64,000 bases of DNA from Synanceia verrucosa. Its lineage: Eukaryota; Chordata; Actinopteri; Perciformes; Synanceiidae. The stretch covers positions 3,423,001 to 3,487,000 of the forward strand of contig CM056553.1 of the NCBI GenBank assembly GCA_029721515.1, in the 5' to 3' direction. This document shows, piece after piece, positions 1-10,723 of this stretch; within the stretch, counting starts at the first letter, position 1; each line of letters begins with the position of its first letter. Made by a program: the position numbers and the translations under genes. Below the pieces are notes generated by a model. It was not told the DNA's origin. It searched no databases and saw only the letters and a program-made list of their open reading frames with translations.

Positions 1-330
1 CTCATTGTTATTACGTTGTCAGTATTGCCATGTGCCTTTGCTAAATTTTGATAAATTGCTCCTCAGGATTCCAGGATGACCTGCACACCAGATGGATGGA
101 GGTGAAATCTGTAACCTTAATTTGATTTTCAGCTATTAAATGGGCTTTTTATGATCTCATCCGTGAAGCGGTGATGTCGGTGAAGGCACAGAGACAGAAA
201 CCTTTTCTTTCAAACTCAGAGACACATAAATTGTGAAAAAGGGTGAAAGTTCAGAGCACTTATTTCTCATATATGTACAGCATATATTAACAGTTTTTTT
301 TTACAAATCCCGAGAAATTGTAACACTCTG
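1..330. other. Unique AT-rich sequence
   Basis: I see no gene, structured repeat or recognisable element before the terminal repeat that begins near 331. Confidence 0.5.
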
Positions 331-1387
331 TAAAGGCATACTTTGACATTTTGGGAAATAAACTTATTTGCCAAGAGTTAAATGAGAAGATTGAGCACTG
401 TGGTGTCTGTACAGAGCCAAAGTCCTGCCACCATTGTTGAAACTCAACAACAAATGACAATCAACAGCAAAAACAAAAAACAAAAAAACACTGACATACA
501 AGAAAGGCTTTGTTCCAAATGCTGTAGTTTTATTGCTGGAACAGAACCTGGACGTTCTGCTTTCACTTTGTTTGTATAAATGAAAAAGTTGGAACCAGGT
601 AGCAACAGCAAACAATGCCCTGCCCAAAGGTAAAAACAAGCACCTCTGAAGTTCAATAATTAATGTTTAATCTCCACCACAAAACTAGCCTGACAAGCCA
701 GACTATGACATGAAATGTATAGTCTGGGGGCAGTCCATAGGCAGAGTTGAAGCCTGTGGGTGGGACCAACAGTTGTCATTCAGACTGCCTCTGCACGTAA
801 TAGGCCAGCGCTATGACCAATCAAAGGACAATGTGATGATACCAGCGGAGCTAGCTGGTATATTAGACTTTTGCCGGTTGGCAAAAACAGCAAATACATC
901 CTTCTTCAAAATGGATGACTTGACTTAGCCACAGCCATCTTCCTTGCTGTGCTATCTCCAGTGTCGTGCAGCCCTATCATCATCATGCTAAGCCCGCCCC
1001 AACGACTCGCTACAGAGATAGAGCGTTGTGATTGGGCAGCCAGAATCTTGTCTGAGCCAGGATTATCTGCTATGGTGCGCTACTAGACAATCCTGCAAGG
1101 CAAAAATATTTTCTGCTGCTAGATTTCTAGGCTACCACAAAACCACAACTTGTTGTTTTTGCATTTCGTGTTTCGAGCAACATGTAATGTGTTATTTAGT
1201 GAGACTTAGAGGAGCTGGTTGGTGTATTTTGTCACAGAATGAGGGAAGCCATTCCCCTTGTTTTCAGTCGTTATGCTAAGCTAAGCAAACTGCAGCTGGC
1301 TTCATCTTTATATTTTGTGGTATCAATCTTCTCCTGTACCTGCCAGGAAAATTAACATATTCTCCAAAATGTCAAAATTGTCCTTAA
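331..1387. mobile_element. Palindromic MITE with internal insertion
   Basis: The two ends are long imperfect inverted repeats. The left end (331-400) has TTTGACATTTTGGGAAATA and later GAGAAGATTGA. The right end (about 1310-1387), read on the minus strand, starts TTAAGGACAATTTTGACATT and repeats GAGAAGATTGATACC. The inner arms also pair, for example 630-660 (AGCACCTCTGAAGTTC) with 1200-1220. I recognise this as the common teleost dispersed repeat containing GCTTAGCTTAGCATAA-type sequence (minus strand near 1275). The middle (about 687-1135) is not part of the palindrome and looks like a second insertion. No transposase is encoded. The superfamily is not certain. Confidence 0.7.
687..1135. mobile_element. 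Nested repeat inside the palindromic MITE
   Basis: This block separates the two arms of the surrounding palindrome. It begins CTAGCCTGACAAGCCAGAC, which I recognise as the terminus of a dispersed teleost element. A degenerate inverted counterpart, GTCTGAGCCAGGATTATC, lies near 1048-1066. Short open frames (710-928, 1028-1279) carry no known domain. The right boundary is approximate. Confidence 0.45.
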
Positions 1388-1833
1388 TTTACTGAGTGCC
1401 AGCCATTTTATAAAACAGAAAGTGCCTTCTGCCAGCATTTTTTGGCCATTTTGAGTCATTTTTTTAAGACCCACAGAATATTTTGTACTATGACTCTGAA
1501 AACACTGAATAGCTCAAATGAAGGAAGAGACTCTCTATTTCATTATGACGAAAATGTTTGTTTTTACCTTGTTCCATTCTTGTTTTATCAGAGGTAGAGT
1601 AGAGGACACTTTAACCAAAATCACCACTTTTTGTCCACATTCTGTTGGTTTTGCTCTCTAATCTCTATCATCTCCACTTCCTACTTTGATCTTTGTTGTG
1701 TATACCATCTCTTTATGTCCCAACTACAAATCCCAGAAGCCCCAATATTACTCACAGGCTGTGACAGCGCCCTCTTGTGCCAGCTGCCAATAAACCACTT
1801 TGACATATAAATATGTGGCACTCAAAAAGTTAA
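1384..1833 (+). mobile_element. piggyBac-like MITE, copy 1
   Basis: TTAA lies at both ends (1384-1387 and 1830-1833). The outer sequence is TTTACTGAGTGCCAGCC at the left and TGTGGCACTCAAAAAG at the right, giving inverted repeats of about 14 bp with mismatches. The interior carries the family landmarks: TTTTATAAAACAGAAAGTGCC, GAATATTTTGTACTATG, GTTTTATCAGAGGTAGAGTA and the CCAGAAGCCCC block. It is non-autonomous. The left TTAA is also the last four bases of the older palindromic MITE, so this copy appears to have used that element's own end as its target. Confidence 0.85.
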
Positions 1834-2880
1834 ATAACCCACACCTTGACGTTAGACTTTGCCTGCAGATGTTGTTTCCGACAGGCTGATTGATTTGTTT
1901 TTTTGGAGATAGTCCACTAATGCCACTTTTTAACTGTTGATTTTCTCTTCCACATAACACCAGCGAGACATTGGACGGTGCTGCTGGCACCAATTTGGTG
2001 TACAGGTTGTAAACATTTCCTCCTCAGGTTCTGGCAGCAACATCTGCAGTCTATTTTCTCTCAGACCTGAAATGCCTTTTGGGTGCCAGGGCAGGATTTT
2101 TTGGGAGTTTTTTTCTTTGCTCTTTCTCTGGTTCTTCTATTTTTTTTTCAGACATCCAGCTATTCTTTTGGCACCTTAAGAAACAAGAAGGGAGAGGCCT
2201 GTGAAGGATCTTAGGAAAAATGTCAGAGGTTTTTGTCAGGCGTCAGTAGTTAAGAAGGGATGTCTTTCTTTGCCTTCTCTCTTTTTAGCCATTAAAACAT
2301 CAGTTGAGCTCTAGCTGCCTGGCTCCTGGTGCTTATATCGTGTTGTGTGGAGAGGAATTATTGTCAGCTCTCTTTAAATCATGACGCTCTTCCTCAGCAT
2401 GTGAAGCCATGATGAAAGCTCTGGTAAAGCCCGGCATTAAAAGGCTCAGTCAGACTCACATTTCTAAACATGTCACCAGAGGAAGAAAGACATTGAGTTG
2501 AGCAACAGATGATCGGCATCATGCACATGTATGGAAAAAAAAACTTGGTGCCACGCGACCAAGACGGTCTTATTGGCTAAGATTAGATGAATGAATGTTG
2601 ACAAGATCAGCTATTTATTTTGAATGGAAACAGTTCTAGTGTAACACTGGGTGTTGCATTATGGATTTATGAATATTGCTTAGTTTTAATGTTGCCAATA
2701 TTCTGATTTATTTATTGATCTTTCAATTTTATGTCTCATAATCAGGGTCGTCAATGACCCAGTCAACTGACAAAATGTCCCTGAATCAAAAATATGTTTC
2801 ATAAATACATTTCATATCAGCCTTGTGTCACACTGGCAGAAAAAACACACAATGCCATGTGGCTAACGTTGTAGCTAAAG
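1834..2880. other. Unique sequence, no gene seen
   Basis: Non-repetitive, AT-rich sequence with poly-T runs. No open frame resembles a protein and no recognisable element is visible. Confidence 0.4.
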
Positions 2881-2960
2881 GACTAGTTAGGTTTAGGCAA
2901 CAAAAGTACTTGGTTATGGTGAGAAAGTAGATGGTTTGTGTTCAAATACATTGTTGCAAT
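2881..2960 (+). repeat. Dispersed ACTTGGTTAGGTTTAGG-type repeat fragment
   Basis: It contains AGTTAGGTTTAGGCAACAAAAGTACTTGGTTATGG-like sequence (about 2885-2930) followed by ATGGTTTGTGTTC. The same ordered block (TTAGGTTTAGG, CAACAAAA, ACTTGG, then GGTTTG or GGTTTAAA) recurs near 7506-7575 on the plus strand and near 17050, 26752 and 29515 on the minus strand. I recognise it as a common teleost dispersed repeat but cannot place its parent element. Confidence 0.6.
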
Positions 2961-3313
2961 GTAGCGTAACAACTGTAACATTACAACTACAGTAAAGTAA
3001 TTAAAGCTGCAGTGTAAAAAGTAGTTGTATCAATATAGTTTGCTACACCAATATCTGTTCCTGGCGACTGGGCTGTAGTTTTTTTTCTGTGTATGATTGC
3101 TCAATCTAGAATCCAGTATATTACAAGATTACTCAATCTGCGAAAAATATGGGAATCAACACCCCTGGTATAAGACTGTATCAGCAAAAGCCTTGATTTA
3201 TGCTATTGTATATATGCATATATTTTCAACAGCTTGTATATATACAAAGGTCTAAACTTATGTAAGTGAACTTCAGTAAATTGAGTTTGTGAGGGAAGGT
3301 TGGAACTTCAGTA
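2961..3313. other. Unique AT-rich sequence
   Basis: No gene or recognisable element is seen up to the TTAA of the next MITE copy. Confidence 0.4.
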
Positions 3314-3756
3314 TTAACTCACTGAGTGTCAGCACTTTTTTAAAAACAGAAAGTGCTTTGTTCCAGCATTTTTGCCATTTTGAGTCATATTTCAAGACCC
3401 ACAGAATATTTTGTACTATGACTCTGAAAACACTGAATAGCTCAAATGACAGAAGAGACTCTCTATTTCATCATGACAAAAATGTTTGTTTTTACCTTGT
3501 TCCATTCTTGTTTTATCAGAGGTAGAGTAGAGGACACTTTCACCAAAATCACCACTTTTTGTCCAGATTCTGTTTGTTTTGGTCTTTAATCTTGATCGTC
3601 TCCACTTCCTGTTTTGATCTCTGTGGTGTATACTGTCTCTTTATGTCCTGACAACAAATCCCAGAAGTCCCAATATTAGTCACAGGCTGTGTGAGAGCAC
3701 TCTTCTGTCCCTGCTACCTAAAACGGAAAGACATATATATATATATATATATATAC

Positions 3757-3804
<48 letters not shown>

Positions 3805-3824
3805 GTGTATATATATATATACAC

Positions 3825-3901
<77 letters not shown>

Positions 3902-3937
3902 TAACCCTTTGAGTGTCTTTGGCACTCAAAGAGTTAA
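3314..3937 (+). mobile_element. piggyBac-like MITE, copy 2, expanded by (TA)n
   Basis: It starts TTAACTCACTGAGTGTCAGC (TTAA 3314-3317) and ends GGCACTCAAAGAGTTAA (TTAA 3934-3937). The standard interior runs to about 3720. The subterminal segment, which in other copies is a short TGACGTA...TACGTCA palindrome, has become a (TA)n array of about 165 bp (3732-3898). A second terminus, TTAACCCTTTGAGTGTC, sits at 3901-3917 facing the right end. Confidence 0.85.
3732..3898. repeat. (TA)n microsatellite inside MITE copy 2
   Basis: Near-pure alternating TA, interrupted by three TACGTGTA or TACACGTG blocks. The interruptions match the CGT-containing palindromic core of the MITE subterminal region, so the array probably arose by expansion within the element. 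Tyr-Ile open frames here are translation artefacts. Confidence 0.95.
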
Positions 3938-5380
3938 TGCAATGCTGCACTTCATAGTCCAGATGTCTCATAAACTGTCAGTGAACCTAAACCGTCCGCA
4001 CATACTTTAAAATTAAACCAAAGAAAGTCAAGGCAGCTGAGATGCTCAGGTCTGTGTTTGACTTCTAGAGAGTTCTAGTCAGTCATGACATGAATTTCAC
4101 TCAGCAGGCTGTGATTCTCCATCACAAGCTCGGCCACAGGAGGTCCCTCTTGCACCAGGATTGCCAGAGCAGTGAAAGTCTGTTGGCACACAGCAGACAT
4201 CTCTAAAATGTGTCTTCAATTAGTGGTCTGCAGTCAACACTGTCCTCTGAGCAGGAATGTCAGCTGAGCTGGAGATAACCTTCTTGGGTTTTCTTTTATC
4301 TCACCATAAAAACCACAGAGAGGGACAACTCTGTAATGGATGGATGGATGACACAAAGCAAAGCAGATTCAGAGTTGCAGATAATAAAAGGTGGTGTCTG
4401 GGTGATTGAGTTGGGCTGCTCCTGTCAACGCACACCAGGCCCGACAACCTGGTAAAGAGCGGGTAAGATGAGAAGACGAACTGGCTCGGTGCACAGGTGA
4501 AGATTCCTCAGCAGCAGGGTGCAGGGATGAAACACATGCATGTGTTACGGTTCAACCAGCAGCGGCTTTGAAAGCTGTTACGGTTATAAATGTCCTGATA
4601 TTCAATATCCATAAATGTGACAAATTTAATGCACAAAAATTACAAGAATTCAGTAGAATTTTATTCATATCAGCGTGGCAACATCTCCATAACGGGACAC
4701 TTATTTTAACATTATTACATTTCTGTAGAACTTCTAGATGAATCAGTTTCCCTGCCTGTTAGTACAGGAAGCAAAGTTAGCTGTTGACCAGGCTGTCAAA
4801 ACTTACAACACGCCTGTGATTGAGATCATGAGATGAGGTTGAGATGCAACACTCAGCTCACGGAGAGGCTTACATACTGTAGGAGAGTCTGCAAAGAGTG
4901 TACACAGGGATGCAGAGTAGAGCTTTTCAGGCATTTATTCATATGCAGTCAAATGAAGGTGCTGATGGGAGAGAGGATGCGCCAGCTAAGGACCACATAC
5001 CTGTCCCTTCCCTCCCTTCAAAATATGCTGATATACCAAATTAATATTTATAAACAGAACTGTTCAATCAGACAACTTTAGGGCTCAACTGAACAGTTGA
5101 AAACTTCCAATCTTCATTCATAATGTTGATGTTCTAATTCTGATATCCAGGCCATACGGCCTGTACCAGGAGCATGTGATGGCTGCTTCATGTATGTAGC
5201 GTCCATATGGTACACACTGACAGTATCGCTGCTTTCTTTCTATGTGATGTTTGCCTTATGGAACAACCAGAAATGTTTCACTTTATTATAAATGTCATGT
5301 ATATTTACTTTGAACAGAAAAAGATCGAGAAGTGTGCACTATTTTTTAAATAACAATAATCCCTGATTAATTAAAACCAC
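3938..5380. other. Unique sequence, no gene seen
   Basis: Mixed-composition sequence with an 82-codon open frame at 4833-5081 that shows no recognisable domain. There is a short GGATGGAT tandem near 4337. Nothing else structured is seen. Confidence 0.4.
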
Positions 5381-5827
5381 TACTTGAGTGCCATTGATGT
5401 ATATATACATGTCAAAGTGTTTTTTGGCAGCAGGGACAAAGAGGGTGCTCTCACATAGCCTGTGAGTAATATTGGGGCTTCTGGGAGATGTAGTCGGAGC
5501 GTAAAAAGACAGTATACGCCACAGAGATCAAAACAGGAAGTGGAGATGATCGAGATTAGAGAACAAAACAAACAGAATCTGGAAAAAAAGTGGTGATTTT
5601 GGTGAAAGTGTCCTCTACTCTACCTCTGATAAAACAAGAATGGAACAAAGTAAAAAGAAACATTTTTTTATGATGAAATAGAGAGTCTCTTCTTTCATTT
5701 GAGCTATTCAGTGTTTTCAGAGACAAAGTACAAAATATTCTGTGGGTCTAGAAATATGACTCAAAATGGTCAAAAATGCTGGAACAAGGCACTTTTGGTT
5801 TTATAAAACGGCTGGCACTCAATTTCT
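5381..5827 (-). mobile_element. piggyBac-like MITE, copy 3
   Basis: Inverted copy. The left side is CTTGAGTGCCATTGATGTATATATACATGTCAAAGTG-like (5384-5418) and the right side is AAAACGGCTGGCACTCAAT (5806-5824). The interior contains the minus-strand landmarks CTCTACCTCTGATAAAACAAG and CACAGAATATT. Both terminal TTAA sites have decayed, so this is an older copy. The TATATATACA core has not expanded. Confidence 0.8.
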
Positions 5828-6361
5828 ACAGGTCACTGCATTTTCCTGCATTTTGAAATTAATATTTACTATTTTTCATAATGGGATATGGGATAGTCAT
5901 AGTAATGTCAGAGTTGCAATACCAATCTATGGTCTGTCTTTGCTGTGAACATGCATCACACTGGAAAAACAGGCAAAACCTCGAGGTAAAACCTTCAATC
6001 TCTAGAAAAAAGGACCACATGGCCGACTCCAACCTGGTAACATGGCAGCCGAAATAAAAATTTAAAAAGCACTCAGTTAAGAGATTGAATATCACACCTT
6101 TCTTCGCAAATTTTGTTCCACTTAACATGCAAAAGAGGAGTTGGACGCACCCTAAATGCACTTGTGCCATAAACTCCAGACCATGTGTTATATAGAACAT
6201 TTAAATAGGCTCAAAATGTGGGAGGAATACTTTTCATTCCAGGTTTGTATGTGTCTGTGGTCATGGCATGACATGTATGTTGGTTAACTGGTGTCATTTT
6301 ACACATCGACTGACATGAATACAAGCATTCAGTCTGTAACACATGGAGGATGTACATGTAT

Positions 6362-6415
<54 letters not shown>

Positions 6416-7505
6416 CCTTAACTCCTGTGTAATATTATTGTAAGGTTTCCCACCTGTCTGCAGCTGTCAGCAGGGTCTTCTTGCTACGGATACCTCCCAC
6501 CTACTGTGTCTGTGATGTACGCACATACTCAGTAGTCTCCACCCCAGCAGGACGGCGGCGTGGACGAATGCAATGAGCGAGTTGTCCACCGCAGGAATGC
6601 AGCCTGCCCCTCTGACAAAATTAGATATGACAACAAACCTTAAAACACTCAGCAAAGAATTATCGAAGCAACCCTCCGATTGTAACGTTGCCCATTTTGT
6701 GAAAACAAACTAAAAAAAGTGGAACATCAGGAGACCCAAAACTCTTAACGTAGTTTCAGGGTTTTGCAGAATTTGTCCTCCCGTGCAGTCACGTCGCTTC
6801 CAAAAGTGTGTTTTGGATAAAGAGCTAATGTGATGTTACTGTATAATGTGAAAAATATGCCTGTAATTAGGTAAATATTAATGGGTTCAGGGTTGTGTAG
6901 GAAATGAAAGAGTGATAACACATCAAGCAGTCGACTGACTGATAGTTAACAGGTAACGATTTTCACACCATCGTGAAAAAGTAAGAAATATTTGTGTATT
7001 CTAACATCTCATATCTGTGATATGCTGCTTTTCTTAATGCATTTTTTGATTAATGAAATTGATGAAACAATCCAAACATTGTCCACTGATTTAACCAATA
7101 ATGAAAATAATTATTCGATGCAGCTGTGAATCCATATAAAATATCTGGCTTTAAATTAGTGCTGAAAATTCATTGTTTTCATAGCAATTTCATTAGCAAT
7201 GTAATATACCACTAAGGAAATATGTTAGCAACCAAACATGAGCCAAATTGATTATTGAGTCTACAGTAAACTAGTTTAGTTAGAAGTTGCTCCAACTGAC
7301 CGAAACAAGAATAGCATCATTTGACTGACTCCAAACACAAAGGTACATTTATGATTATTGATATAAAAGTTTTTTCAGTATGATCTGATTATAGATCACC
7401 TGCTGGTTTAAAGTTTAATCCACCTAAAACTTTGAATATCCATCCCGTCTCTGACAAAATGACGCTCCCATATGAATAAACTACCTTGCGTTTTGAGGGA
7501 AAACA
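5828..7505. other. Unique sequence with a (CA)n tract
   Basis: Apart from the CA microsatellite at 6364-6413, I see no gene or element. A 113-codon minus-strand frame at 5859-6200 has no recognisable domain and begins inside MITE-flanking sequence. Confidence 0.4.
6364..6413. repeat. (CA)n microsatellite
   Basis: About 25 uninterrupted CA dinucleotides, seen directly. Confidence 0.97.
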
Positions 7506-7575
7506 AAAATGCAACAAAACTACTTGGTTAGGTTTAGAAAAAAAGCATTGTGGTTTAAAACGTTTGTTACGTTCT
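7506..7575 (+). repeat. Dispersed ACTTGGTTAGGTTTAG repeat fragment
   Basis: It reads GCAACAAAACTACTTGGTTAGGTTTAG followed by GCATTGTGGTTTAAAACG, the same ordered block as at 2881. It directly abuts the next MITE copy. Confidence 0.6.
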
Positions 7576-7997
7576 GTAAGTCATTGAGTGCCAGCCGTTT
7601 TATAAAACAGAAAGTGCCTTGTGTCAGCATTTTTGGCCATTTTGAGTCATATTTTAAGACCCACAGAATATTTTGTACTATGTCTCTGAAAACACTGAAT
7701 AGCTCAAATGAAAGAAGAGACTCTCTTATTTCATCATGAAAAAATGTAAATTTTTACCGTGTTCCATTCTTGTTTTATCTGAGGTAGAGTAGAGGACACT
7801 TTCACCAAAATCACCATTTTTGTTTGTTTTGCTCTCTAATCTTGATCGTCTCCACTTCCTGCTTTGATCTCAGTGGTGTATACTATCTCTTTAGAAGCCC
7901 CAAAATTACTCACAGGCTGCAGGAGATCGCAATTAGTGACCTGCTGCTGAAAAAACACTTTGACGTAAAAATACGTCAGTGGCACTCAAAGAGTTAA
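7576..7997 (+). mobile_element. piggyBac-like MITE, copy 4 (near-complete)
   Basis: The left end is GTAAGTCATTGAGTGCCAGC (TTAA mutated to GTAA, 7576-7579) and the right end is GTGGCACTCAAAGAGTTAA (TTAA 7994-7997). The subterminal palindrome is well preserved here: TTTGACGTAAAAATACGTCA (about 7958-7977). At 422 bp it is one of the best single references for the family, although part of the CCACTTTTTGTCC block is deleted. Confidence 0.88.
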
Positions 7998-8460
7998 TCA
8001 TTGGACATAAATTAAAATTAATGTTGGGAAACAAACAGCAGTATTCTGAATGAAAGAAATTGAACTATCACCACTAATATATTTGTAAAATGTCAACACC
8101 AAATGCAATCCACAACAAAATACAGCAGTTTTCCTCTAAAAATAAATGACAATGCTTCAGTGCTTTTTCATTGCATGGGAAGGTTTGGAAGTCGCTTTTG
8201 CTTTCCCACTTTGGCATGAATCAATTAGTGAGTGGAAACCTAATGAATCCCTCTTAGATGCCCTGCACTGTGTATGTTGTTGCATTTCTGTGGCTTGAAC
8301 TGAAGTTTAATCTACTACTGTCTCTCTACATAAAAGTGTCAAGTAAAAACCTAGAATGTAAATAAGAAAAATAGTGTGAAAACTTTCCACACATATGCGT
8401 GACTGTGTACACGCTGGATCCTACTTATGACTGTATGTGAAGTGTATGTCTGTATACAGA

Positions 8461-8528
<68 letters not shown>

Positions 8529-9092
8529 GTTCAGTGTCTGAGAGTAAATCCCTCTCCACTTGCTCCCTGATGTCTCTGCCAAGCAGACAGGGTGACATGA
8601 GAATTGAACCATCTGCGTTTCCCCCGCCGGCCCGTTCGCCAAACAGCCAGTAACTCGCTCCAGCTGTCTGGGAATGGAAAAGACGATTCTGAGACGTTCC
8701 AAGCCAATGGCAACCGCGATACAAAAGAATGAGGGATGGAAGAAAGAACGAGAGCGACGTGAGACGAGGCAGATGTAAGATGGTACTTTCTTTAAGCTAC
8801 CCGTCTTAACGTCTTTTCAGTGACCAGAAAAACCTCCAAAGGCCTCTTCACAAGGCAGATGGGACAGGACAGCAGGTTTGTCCTGATGATGCCTCCATGT
8901 CAGGACTGCCAGAAAGACAGCAAGCTCACAGTGAATGGAGAAAGGTGAAGAGTGAGATGAGCTGGCGGCTGAGAAACTGAAGATACATTTGTCATCACAG
9001 CAGCTGCTGAAAAGTTTGGTAGCTGTAAGCTGGACAACAACGATCAAAAAATAAAAAAAACTGCTTCCCTCTGCTATCAAATGCAAGTGATA
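7998..9092. other. Unique sequence with (TA)n and a GC-richer patch
   Basis: It holds the (TA)n tract at 8463-8527. The adjoining stretch 8530-8720 is GC-richer than its surroundings (a CCCCCGCCGGCCCG run near 8620) and gives overlapping minus-strand frames of 60-99 codons with no known domain. It could be conserved non-coding or exonic sequence, but nothing decisive is visible. Confidence 0.35.
8463..8527. repeat. (TA)n microsatellite
   Basis: About 32 TA units, seen directly. It is not flanked by recognisable MITE sequence, unlike the arrays at 3732 and 10493. Confidence 0.96.
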
Positions 9093-9564
9093 TAAACTCA
9101 TTTAGTGTCAGCAGTTTTATAAAACCCAAAGTGCCTTGTGTCAGCATTTTGAGTCATTTTGAATCATATTTCTAGACACACAGAATATTTTGTACTATGT
9201 CTTTGAAAACACCAAATATCTCAAATGAAAGAAGAGACTCTCTATATCATCATGAAAAAAAAGTTTGTTTTTACCTTGTTCCATTCTTGTTTTATCAGAG
9301 GTAGAGTAGAAGACACTTTCACCAAAATCACCATTTTTTGTTAGTTTTGCTCTCTAATCGTCTCCACTTCCTGTTTTGATCTCTGTGGTGTATACCATCT
9401 CTTTATGCTCTGACTACATCTCCCAGAAGCCCCACTATTCCTCACAGGCTGTGTGAGAGCGCTCCCTTGTGAAAAAAACATCCCAAAACACTTTGGCGTA
9501 GATTATGTATTGCACTCAAGGGTTGGATTTTAAATGACATACAAACACGTCAATAGCACTAAAA
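9093..9564 (+). mobile_element. piggyBac-like MITE, copy 5 (two-part right end)
   Basis: It begins TAAACTCATTTAGTGTCAGC with the family interior following. The right side passes one terminus-like motif (TGCACTCAAGGGTTGGATTTTAAATG, 9511-9536) and continues to CACGTCAATAGCACTAAA (9547-9563). This double right end matches, inverted, the 10444-10490 end of copy 6, so it marks a longer subfamily. The final TTAA is lost to an A-run. Confidence 0.75.
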
Positions 9565-9696
9565 AAAAAAAAATCATCACAACAGCAAGAATATCACATT
9601 TTATCAGGCTAAATTACTGAGAAAAGTATACATAAAGTTACACGAGATTGGAAACATTGGTGATTTTGGTTGATTTAGGTAATTTATGAGTCACTT

Positions 9697-10422
9697 TTAG
9701 TTGAAGCAACTTTCTTGCGAGCAATGCCACCATAAAGAAGTCTCTAAAGTTGCCTCACTGGTAGTGCTTTGGAAGGTGGGAACTGAGAACTGAGACTTGA
9801 ACTCTGAGTGCAGATTTCTGTTCGCCTGGCCAGCCAGCACCGCCAACTCTACTGGTGCAGAATTATGATCATGGCTGGATGGCAACACTGCAGGCCAGCA
9901 AACATGGATGTGCACTACGTATGACTGCAAATATAACCAAAAAAAACTGCTTTGTAGTTTTTTCAGAAGGAAAAGGCATTTATTCCATTTGTAACACCTC
10001 CAACATGCCCTTAACATGTCTTGGAAAGAAATACTGTATGTAAACATCATTTTTGTTTGCTTACAAGAGAACTCCACAGGGTGCCTTTCAGTGACAAACC
10101 AGACTGAGCTGAGACAGTTTTTTTTCCTAGTCTGGTTTGAACCACCACAGACCAGGCTGTCAGATGAGAACATGCTATCTACTTTTCTTTCTTGGAGCCA
10201 CCTGAAGCATGCAAAGCTGATCAATGCAGTACTCAGAATAAAACAACAATAACTGGTGCTGCTGCAGTTAGATGAGCTGATGAGGCTCACACAGATGTTT
10301 AGTTCAGCTGAGCTGGTGTCAAAACAGCTGGGCAACGCTGTCAAAACAGGCAGCTGTGAGTAAACCCTTGATTTCAGGGAGAGACGTGAATCTGCATGGT
10401 TCCTCTTATAATGTTCGCTCAT
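9697..10422 (-). other. 241-codon open frame of unknown identity
   Basis: The longest uninterrupted reading frame in the window, starting with ATG at 10422 and ending at 9697. The predicted product is rich in Ser, Cys and Leu. I recognise no domain, signal peptide pattern or transposon protein. Shorter open stretches occur on the opposite strand (9855-10043, 10016-10252), so general lack of stops may explain part of it. It lies between two MITE copies. It could be a chance frame, a decayed transposon ORF or an exon. I do not assign a function. Confidence 0.2.
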
Positions 10423-10443
10423 GTTTAACTGATTTGGTGATGT

Positions 10444-10487
10444 TTAACTCCTTGAGTGTTATTTAAAATCCAACGCTTGAGTGCCAT

Positions 10488-10550
<63 letters not shown>

Positions 10551-10723
10551 AAAGTGATTTTTTGACAGCAGGCACAAGAGGGTGGTCTCCTACAGCCTGT
10601 GAGTAATTCTCAGTAATTTCAGTCATAGCACAAAATATTCTGTGGGTTTTAAAAAATGACTCAAAATAGGCAAAAACGCTGGAACTTTCTGTTTTATAAA
10701 ACTGCTGGCACTCAATGAGTTAA
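10444..10723 (-). mobile_element. piggyBac-like MITE, copy 6, deleted and (TA)n-expanded
   Basis: TTAA at 10444-10447 and 10720-10723. The left end has two consecutive terminus motifs: TTAACTCCTTGAGTGTTATT, then ATTTAAAATCCAACGCTTGAGTGCCATTGA. A (TA)n tract (10493-10548) follows at the subterminal palindrome. About 200 bp of the family interior is missing between CTGTGAGTAATTCTCAG and AAAATATTCTGTGGG. The right end is AAACTGCTGGCACTCAATGAG. Confidence 0.85.
10493..10548. repeat. (TA)n microsatellite inside MITE copy 6
   Basis: About 27 TA units between GATG and GTCAAAGTG. In copy 3 the same position holds only TATATATACA, so this is an expansion of the element's own core. Confidence 0.95.

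Noticed and set aside
3680..4010. Overlapping Tyr-Ile repeat open frames on both strands
   Set aside because: They are translations of the (TA)n array. The same holds at 8421-8724, 24619-24977 and 46221-46534.
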